The position numbers were made by a program, and so were the translations under genes. Source: Chloropicon primus (Eukaryota; Chlorophyta; Chloropicophyceae; Chloropicales; Chloropicaceae). From it: DNA of 64,000 nucleotides. Every line of letters starts with the position of its first letter. Position 1 is the stretch's first letter. Of this stretch, positions 57,656 to 64,000 are shown one piece after another. The notes beneath the pieces are model-generated. The model was given only the letters and a program-made list of their open reading frames with translations, made no database searches and was not told the DNA's origin. The DNA lies in assembly GCA_023205875.1 (NCBI GenBank), contig CP060763.1, positions 1 through 64,000 of the forward strand. Reading direction: 5' to 3'.

Positions 57656-59923
57656 TTAATAGATGGAATGCGTTCTGTTGTGGTTTGGGTGAGGTTCCAG
57701 AGTCTCTTGCTCCTTCACGTGCTTCATGTGGTGCCCCTTCATGTTGAGCCTGTTCAGCGCCGTCAAGGAGTCCTCAAAGTGCTTGAAGAGCACGGCGACG
57801 TCCTGCGGGTCCATCTCCTGCGGCACGGAACCGATCTGGTCGATGTTGATGGGGTGCTTGAGGGAGCTCAAGACGTTCTCGTTCAGAACGTTCAGCTGCT
57901 CGGGGGCGTTGGCCTTCATCTTCTTCAGCATGTTCAGTATGCCCTGGTAAATCAAGCGGAGCTCCGTCTTCACCTTGTACAGGCTCTTCGCCTTGGTCTC
58001 AAACTCCTTCAGGTCGTTGTCCAGTTTCATCTGAAGGGTGGTGTGCCTCACCTCCTCATTCCTTTCCATGAAGATGCCCTTGCCGGTGAGATGAAGGAGC
58101 TCCAAGTCCTCGTGAAGGGCCAGCTTGTCGTCCCTCATGTCGGCAAGCATCATCTCGCGGCTCTCCTTCTCGTCGCGCAGGTTGGTGAGACCCTCGACCG
58201 TTCTGTTCCAAACGCTGATCACCTCGCCCGCGCTCGTCGTGTCGGTGACCTGGTACAGCTTATGGAGCTTCATCATCGTGTCCGTCGTCTTGTCGACTTC
58301 GGTGGAGTCCTCGCCCTTGTCCATGCTGGCGTTCTGGACCGTCTTGATCAGCCCCAAGAAGTTCGTGTTGATGATCTGGCTCTCGGTGACGAGTCCCATC
58401 TTCTTCGATTGCTTCTTCAGCTTTGCGAGCTCGCCCCTCTTGAAGTCAATCATCTTGTTCTTCCTCCTCCTCTCCTCCTCTTGACGCTCGAGCCACTTGA
58501 ACTTCTTAATCTTCGCGGCGTTGACAGCGGTTTTGATCTTCACCTGTTCCTTCTTCGCCAGCCTAGTGGCAATGACCTCCTCCTCCACCTCCTTCTGCTT
58601 CACTTGAACCTTCTTGTACGTCTCAACGTGGTGCTTAGCGACCCGCTGCAAGATGTGCTTGAAGATCATCCTTCGGGCGATGATGACGAACCGGCTCTCC
58701 TCCCTCTCCGCGATCATTTCCTTAATCTCCGCCTCCCGCTTCAAAAGCTTCTGCCGATGGATCAGCTCCTTCTGGTGAGTCTTGTTCTTCAGCTTGATCG
58801 TCGCCCTCTGCGTCCTGATCGCCTCCTCGCCCTCGAGCGCCCGGAACTGAAGCCTGTCGTACTCCACCGCCAAGCTCCTGATCTTGTAACGCATCTCGTC
58901 CTCGAAATCAGCGATGAGGGCCTCGTTCTCCCTCTTTGCCTCGTTCTCCATCCAAGGGTCAAGCGTGGACTGCGGAGGAGTGGCGACCTTGAGCTTCAAG
59001 AGACTCCTGCCCTCCGGCGTGCTCGTAGCAGAGTCCACGCTCCACAGCCCCGAGTCCTGCGTCGAGATCACGCCGGACATCGGGTTCGTATTCGGAGTGA
59101 TTCTGTTGTTGGCGACAAACTTTCTGCTCATGCTCCCCCTTCTCGATTGCATTGGGGTGCCCGACGCACTATTCTGCTGGCTCAGGCCCAGCCCTTCCCT
59201 ATCCAGTGGCTGGCCCTCCGACAGAGACTCGAGCGCGAGTCCCAAGCCCACCGACGAGGTGAAGGTGTCCTCGAGGGATGCCACCACTCCGCCGTCGACG
59301 CTTCTCTTGCTCTGGAAGCTCACATCCAAGTCGGCCTCCGTCTTCGCCAGTCCCGGGATCTTGGGCAGACTCGTGTGACTCAAGGAGAACGAACCGGGAG
59401 CTCCAGGCCTTGTGCCCGCCTTCTCCATCATCAGTTTCCGTTTCCTCGCGCTTTCTTTCCTCAGGCTCTGGCTGTATTGCCGGCTCCTCTCCCTCGAGTT
59501 GCTCACAACCTTCTCGCTCGGAGTCTCCCTTCCTCTCTGCCCTCTCTTGCCTCTCCTGGACACCGCGATGACCTTCTGACTCACGACGTCTTCGTCCGAG
59601 GGCGATTTCGTGCTCGCTCCCGTGTTGCTGGGCTGAAACGAGAGCCGGGTCAGCGAAAAGTGCAGCGCGGAGCTGTCCAGTGCCGGGTCCTGCTCCTTGG
59701 AGAACGGTGAACCGAAGGCCTCCCCTCCAGTTGCCCTGCCACCACCGCCTTCCAACAAGTCAGAAGACTCGCCGTCCCCTCCAAAGCGGCTGTGCTTGAC
59801 CAAGGACTTGAATGCCGGACTGGCCTTTCCTGTGTTCTCGGCGAACCAGTCTGCAATGTCATCGGGGTGAAGGCTTCCCGAACCTAGCCCCATAGGGGAG
59901 GAGGTCCCTGCGTCTTCGTCCAT
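57656..59923 (-). CDS. Outer-dynein-arm docking-complex-type coiled-coil protein
   Basis: 755 residues, intronless. The first ~310 residues are disordered and Ser-rich. From about YKIRSLAVEYDRLQFRALEG onward it is coiled coil. The stretch LHKLYQVTDTTSAGEVISVW followed by NLRDEKESREMMLADMRDDK corresponds to the block after the central hinge in CCDC151/ODA10 and CCDC63/CCDC114 proteins. Those proteins anchor outer dynein arms to axonemal doublets. I favour the CCDC151/ODA10 side but cannot separate the subfamilies by eye. It lies about 4.4 kb from DNAAF1 with the Fused-like kinase and FoP-like genes between, all on the same strand. Confidence 0.75.
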   Translation of the reverse strand: MDEDAGTSSPMGLGSGSLHPDDIADWFAENTGKASPAFKSLVKHSRFGGDGESSDLLEGGGGRATGGEAFGSPFSKEQDPALDSSALHFSLTRLSFQPSNTGASTKSPSDEDVVSQKVIAVSRRGKRGQRGRETPSEKVVSNSRERSRQYSQSLRKESARKRKLMMEKAGTRPGAPGSFSLSHTSLPKIPGLAKTEADLDVSFQSKRSVDGGVVASLEDTFTSSVGLGLALESLSEGQPLDREGLGLSQQNSASGTPMQSRRGSMSRKFVANNRITPNTNPMSGVISTQDSGLWSVDSATSTPEGRSLLKLKVATPPQSTLDPWMENEAKRENEALIADFEDEMRYKIRSLAVEYDRLQFRALEGEEAIRTQRATIKLKNKTHQKELIHRQKLLKREAEIKEMIAEREESRFVIIARRMIFKHILQRVAKHHVETYKKVQVKQKEVEEEVIATRLAKKEQVKIKTAVNAAKIKKFKWLERQEEERRRKNKMIDFKRGELAKLKKQSKKMGLVTESQIINTNFLGLIKTVQNASMDKGEDSTEVDKTTDTMMKLHKLYQVTDTTSAGEVISVWNRTVEGLTNLRDEKESREMMLADMRDDKLALHEDLELLHLTGKGIFMERNEEVRHTTLQMKLDNDLKEFETKAKSLYKVKTELRLIYQGILNMLKKMKANAPEQLNVLNENVLSSLKHPINIDQIGSVPQEMDPQDVAVLFKHFEDSLTALNRLNMKGHHMKHVKEQETLEPHPNHNRTHSIY

Positions 59924-60725
59924 ACTCGTCCACGTTCCCTTCGTGCTTCACCTCGGGTCCATCCGCCCCCTCCAATAAAATATGCTAGCGCACGAGATGA
60001 AATCACGAGCTAGTTGGCAACTTGACCTCTCCTTCGCGGCCTGCGCTTCCTCAAGCCTTCTTCCTCCTCCCTCTGTCCACCCCTCTGCCCTCACCTCCAC
60101 CACCAGTACTCGCCTAAAACCTTCACCACGGCTTCAGTAGCGTCGACCGAGGGCTCCTCCGAAAGGAAAAGAGACAAAGATAACGCTGGCCACGGGACTT
60201 CCCCCCCCTCTCCCCTCTATCCTCGCCGTCAGCGCCGTCCCTGACTCTCTGTGCCGCTATTGACTCTCTGTGCACCACCAAGAATAGGAAAAAAGTTTCG
60301 TGTTGAGTATTCAAACGGACGCCATTTTTCGCAAGCGAGAGCTCTTTGGAAAGATAAAGAGACGATACTTTGAATGACATCGCGCCCTTGTCACCTCTCC
60401 ACCTTCCTCGGCCTACCTTGCCCCTCAAACCCACCGGCCTCCTGGTGTGTCCCTCAAACCCGCCTGTTAATGATCGTTTTGAATTTCTTCGGGATCAATG
60501 CACCTCGTTCGAGGAGGAGGAGGAGGAGGAGCGAGGTACGTTGCCGACCGAGAACGACGAGGACAAGAGAGAGGGGCGAGAGAGAGGGGGGCACAGAGAT
60601 CATCCTGATCTCTTGATCTTTTGAATGAGCGGTCGCTTGACAAAGATGACGCCCTGAAGAGGATGCTGAGAGACGAAACGTGAACTTTTCCTCTGCTTTG
60701 CTTCCGTTTGGTGCCAGCGATACAG
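59924..60725. other. Intergenic region between divergent genes
   Basis: No supported gene. Frames at 60370-60624 (plus) and 60454-60891 (minus) have a low-complexity Glu or Leu run from the same (GAG)n tract near 60511 and no domain. The end of the region is the probable 5' UTR exon of the SET-like gene. Confidence 0.5.
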
Positions 60726-60877
60726 GTGAGTGTGCGGGAGGAGAAGCGTTACGAGCGAGGGATCGAGTCGCGGGCGTAACCGCTGTCTCTTGAATTTTCG
60801 AAGGACGCTCGGTCGAAAGGAGCGGCGCCCTTCTTCGATACTGAAACGAGTTCTTTTGCCTTGTGGATGCCATGCAG
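60726..60877 (+). other. Probable 5' UTR intron of the SET-like gene
   Basis: A strong donor (TACAG|GTGAGT) and acceptor (GCCATGCAG|TGAC) bracket 152 bp. The acceptor lies 12 bp before the ATG at 60890, with an in-frame TGA (60878-60880) between them, so the intron is noncoding and the ATG is the true start. Confidence 0.6.
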
Positions 60878-60889
60878 TGACTTTGGATC

Positions 60890-61775
60890 ATGGAGGAGAA
60901 GAGGCGGCTGAGAAGGCGAGTGAACCAGAACTTGGGTCGGGCGTACTGCTGGGCGACGTGCGTGGAGACCGGTGAGCCGTGTGTCGAAAGTTCGGAACCT
61001 GGTTCGAATTTGCCTTACTGCAGGAGGCACCGCGTGGAGGGTGACGGTGCAGTGAGAGTTATCGACCACCCCACAAACAAGGGCATAGGGAAGATATGTG
61101 TAGCGAGGTTTGACCTTCCAAAGGGGTACAAGATGGTGTACTGGGGCAAAAGGTGGGGAGGAGTGGCGAGGGTTCGTGTGCGGGTTCACTTGTTGCTGAC
61201 TCTTTCCTTTTCCTTTTCCTTGTCCGGCGACCGGTCGGTGTAGAGTGAGGTGGAGAGGGTGCAAAGGGCAGGACCGAGCGATGAGCTTCCTGCAGAATGG
61301 CGGGGTCATCGATCCCTACGATTGCGAGGGCCAGCAGCTTCAGTACATGGCTTGCCCGGGCCCGGGAGAGAGGAGCAACACCAAGTGCACGGACGTTTGC
61401 TTCGGCAAAACGTACGACGAGAAGCTGATCGGCAGAGAGTTTGAGACCATCGAGCCGGTGAAGAAGGACCACCAGCTCACGCAGTGGTATGGCTCGAAGG
61501 ATTGGTTCGAGGCGAGGGACATCCCAAGGACGAACGTGGGCACGGACGAGTACCCCGCTCCGCAGAAGAAGAAGAGGAAAACGCAAAAGGCCTCGAAGCA
61601 GAGCCAGGACGAGGGAGACAAGTCGGGCGAGGCGGACAACCTCAAAGAGATTGACGTGAACACCGCTATCGAGCTCGACGTCAAGAAGACGATGCTGCAG
61701 ACGGTGCCGGGCAAGGATCCACCGCTCACGCAGAGTGGCCCCAAGCTCGCGCCGTACGAATCTTTCGCCGACTGA
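60890..61775 (+). CDS. Small SET-domain-like protein, two exons
   Basis: Exons 60890-61152 and 61244-61775 join as AG|A (donor AAAAG|GTGGGG, acceptor GGTGTAG) into 264 residues. The N-terminus has a Cys/His cluster (CWATCVETGEPC and YCRRH). A SET-like core follows: GIGKICVARFDLPKGYKMVY, DRAMSFLQNGGVIDPYDC, YMACPGPGERSNTKC, then EFETIEPVKKDHQLTQWYG and WFEARDIPRTNVG. This resembles short SET-like proteins of algae and other protists. The canonical NHSC is not seen; ACPGPGERSNTK sits in its place, so the activity is uncertain. The C-terminus is basic with KKKRK, a probable nuclear localisation signal. The 91-bp coding intron is pyrimidine-rich near its acceptor. Confidence 0.7.
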
Positions 61776-61867
61776 ATACTGGCGGATTTCCTTTCTTTTT
61801 ATGTGTATAAACGTACAAAAACATTATGTTCTTTCATTATTGTCATTCATATTCATAGCATTCATCA

Positions 61868-64000
61868 TCACCGAACAGGCGAGTGGCTTCTGTGGTCGTT
61901 CTCGATGGACTGGAGGAGGAGCTTCACCCTGTTGAGCGCGTGGTTCTCCACCGTCTCGCCGCCCTCCCGGCTCTCCTTCTCCCGAATGGCTGCGAGGTGC
62001 ATCTCGGCTTCGCTCGCTGGGTCAATCGGGTGGTTCTGGTAATCCTGATCCCCGTCACCATGATCCTCAGGCAGACTGCTGAGTCGGTGCTGCTGCTGCT
62101 GCGAAGGTCTCCGGTGGCGCTCCTGCAGGCGCTTCTGACGCTCCTGAGCGAGCTGAGAGTCGAGGATGCTCTCATTCACGTTCTTGAGTCTGTTGATCTC
62201 GGCCGCAGACGCGGCGGACTCCCTCTGCATGCGTTGCAAAGTCCGGTCCAAGGTTTGCTGGGTGGACTTCAGCTCACCCTCGAGCCTCATCTTCTCGTGC
62301 ACCAGGTGCTCAAGATCCTCCTTGCTCTGCTTCAGCTCCCTTCTGCACTGTGCCAAGCTGGTGTGGGCGTTGTCGTGCTCGTCCTGCAACCGGTGCAGCT
62401 CTCTGGTCAGGGCCTCCTTCTCTGCTTGCAGAACCTTGGACTCCTTTTGGACATCGCTAAGCTCCGCCTTGTGCCTCGACCTTTCGCTCTCCACTTCCAG
62501 TTTCCCCTGATGTTTGAAAGCGAAGCGAAGCACGTCAGTCCGTCCGTCGATCCGATTCAATTCGATGCAATCCCCAATCCCCAATCGGCTGCCGATGATG
62601 GGCACCGTCCTTACCTCAGTCCCGGTCTTCTTGAGCTCGCTCTCGACCTCGGCCAACTTCATCATCACTGAGGTCTTCTCCTCAATGAGCCGATCCTTTG
62701 CAGCCCTCAGCGTCTCGGCCTGCTGGCTCAGCCTCTTGTTGTCCTCCACCAATGTCTCGTGCTCCTTGTGAAGGCTCTTCAATTCGCTGGCGCGAACCCA
62801 GGCATCCTGCTCCAGCTTGTGCATCTGTGACTCCATCACCTCCCTGCAAGTCATCGAGCGTGTGTGCGTGCGCGTGTGTGTGTTGTGTAAGAACATGATT
62901 GAAAAGCCTAAACCAAACCCGCCAGCGTGTTTCACTCTTACCTGCTCGCTTTCTCCGTGGTGTGCTGACTGAGGGCTCTCTCGTGGACCACTTTCATGTC
63001 GTTGATCTTGGTCACCAACTCCTCCACTTGCTTTTGGTGCTTGTCCCTCTGCTCAGAAATTCTCTCCTGCTCCGCCTGTTTCAGCCAAACGTGCCACTGC
63101 TTCATGCGCTCGAGCTCCGACTCGGTGGAGGTCAGCTTCTGATGAATCTCCTCGAGAGACAACTTCTTTTGTCGGAGCTCCTCGGTCAGCTGGGCCTTCG
63201 AACGGACCAGCTCCTCGCACTGGACCCTAGTCTGCTGCAAGTCGTGCACCCTTGCCTCCAAGGCAGCCTCATTCTGCTTCAGAGAGATGGTCAACTCGTC
63301 GCACTTGGACCGGGACACCTCCAGCTTCTTGGTCGTCTCCTCGTTCGCGTCACCTGGATGACAAAGCAAACACTGGTCAGCAAAGAGAATTGGAACGGGC
63401 TTCCGCCAAGAACTTACTTTGCTCCTCGATCATGCTCTGGCACTCCTCAAGCTCTTTCTCCTTGCCGTTCAACGTTTTCTCCAGGCTCCTCTTGTATTCG
63501 AGGTTTTCGAGGTGGTTTCGCTCGAGCTCATCGAGCTGCGTCCTGAGTCCTTCCTTCTCCCTATCATCCTCGCTGTGCCTCACTTCATGCTTCTCCACTT
63601 CCTTCTCCAAGAACCGTAGTTTGCTCGTCAGCACCCTCACCTCCTTCTCCGAGGCCTGCAGTTGGTCTGAGCACGAGCGAAGAAGACGACGACGACGACG
63701 ACGAAGGGTCAGTCAGACTTGTGCTCCACGAGTGAGGAGTGTGTATCTCTTGACCTAAACGAATGAATGGAATGAGTTTCATCCTTGCCCTCCTCCTCCT
63801 CACCTGATAGGACGACGTTCTCGTGCTTGAGAGAGGTCACCTCCTTGTCCAGGGACTTGATAACGTCGCTCTGCTCCTTGCACTTCTCGGTCACTTGGGC
63901 ACTGGAAACCTTGAGAGAGGAGACGGCCTGACTCATGCCCGGCCAGCTTGGTGCCGCATCAGCATCCAGGATGCGAAGGAGCTGAAGCTGGTCGTCCAAA
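61868..64000 (-). CDS. Multi-exon coiled-coil protein, 5' end beyond the window
   Basis: Five exons are seen in minus-strand order: 64000(+)-63804, 63666-63418, 63353-62942, 62843-62615 and 62506-61868. Donors are GTGAGG, GTAAGT, GTAAGA and GTAAGG; phases agree at every junction. The product is continuous coiled coil (EKCKEQSDVIKSLDKEVTSL; RELKQSKEDLEHLVHEKMRL), and ends in a Gln-rich linker and a conserved-looking tail ENHALNRVKLLLQSIENDH. The last intron (62507-62614) is 108 bp, a multiple of three, and has no stop in frame, so its retention would add 36 residues. No family recognised; a centriolar, basal-body or flagellar scaffold is plausible given the neighbours. Confidence 0.82.

Noticed and set aside
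60370-60891. Possible small genes in the SET-like gene promoter (84 aa plus, 145 aa minus)
   Set aside because: Both read through the same (GAG)n tract; no domain. The minus frame overlaps the start of the SET-like gene and the predicted 5' UTR intron.

Overview
The window is the left end of a nuclear chromosome from a compact, GC-rich microbial eukaryote. It opens with about 0.57 kb of the C-rich telomere strand (AAAACCT units, G-strand TTTTAGG), followed by telomere variants and a 198-bp subtelomeric repeat. Genes are dense and many are intronless, with strong GC3 and heavy use of AGG for Arg. Where introns occur they are mostly short and carry GTRAGT-like donors. The gene set (plant-type ATX SET protein, ankyrin-ILK kinase, ETG1/MCMBP, Fused/TIO kinase, epsin, Sec24) together with flagellar genes suggests a small flagellate alga, perhaps of the green lineage. 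That placement is inference only.

Layout: 1-2.3 kb telomere, subtelomeric repeats and gene-free DNA. 2.3-9.4 kb full-length ABCB transporter, an unknown protein, and a divergent pair of secreted proteins, one with internal repeats and one tiny. 9.5-17.7 kb Sec24, a small Cys-rich secreted peptide, MCMBP sharing an E2F-site-bearing promoter with a DUF1295-like membrane protein, and a three-exon MORN protein. 18.6-29.2 kb epsin, ankyrin-kinase, YaaA-family protein, coiled-coil/armadillo protein and a three-exon ATX-like histone methyltransferase. 29.8-40.8 kb a long coiled-coil protein, a kinesin-like protein with a degenerate motor, and an IQ-motif protein.

40.6-44 kb is the most unusual stretch: a secreted protein made of about 17 short repeats resembling a curlin/beta-solenoid pattern. 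Its composition differs from its neighbours, and it lies between mosaic duplications that include a 98.7% identical copy of the neighbouring gene's 3' end. 44-49 kb holds a class-3 lipase and a 13-copy 95-bp minisatellite. 49-64 kb holds a formin, then three genes whose homologues serve motile cilia (DNAAF1/ODA7, Fused/STK36, an outer-arm docking-complex coiled coil), an ALY/FoP-like RNA-export peptide, a small SET-like protein, and the 3' part of a multi-exon coiled-coil gene that runs off the right edge.

A recurring feature is that intergenic regions carry tandem or near-tandem duplications of about 150-212 bp, several of them at 185-186 bp. No tRNA, rRNA, CRISPR array, LTR element or virus-like element was recognised. 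Several start codons were set at the first in-frame ATG, because the longest open frames begin with GTG or TTG. Exon boundaries were read by eye from splice sites and reading-frame phase.
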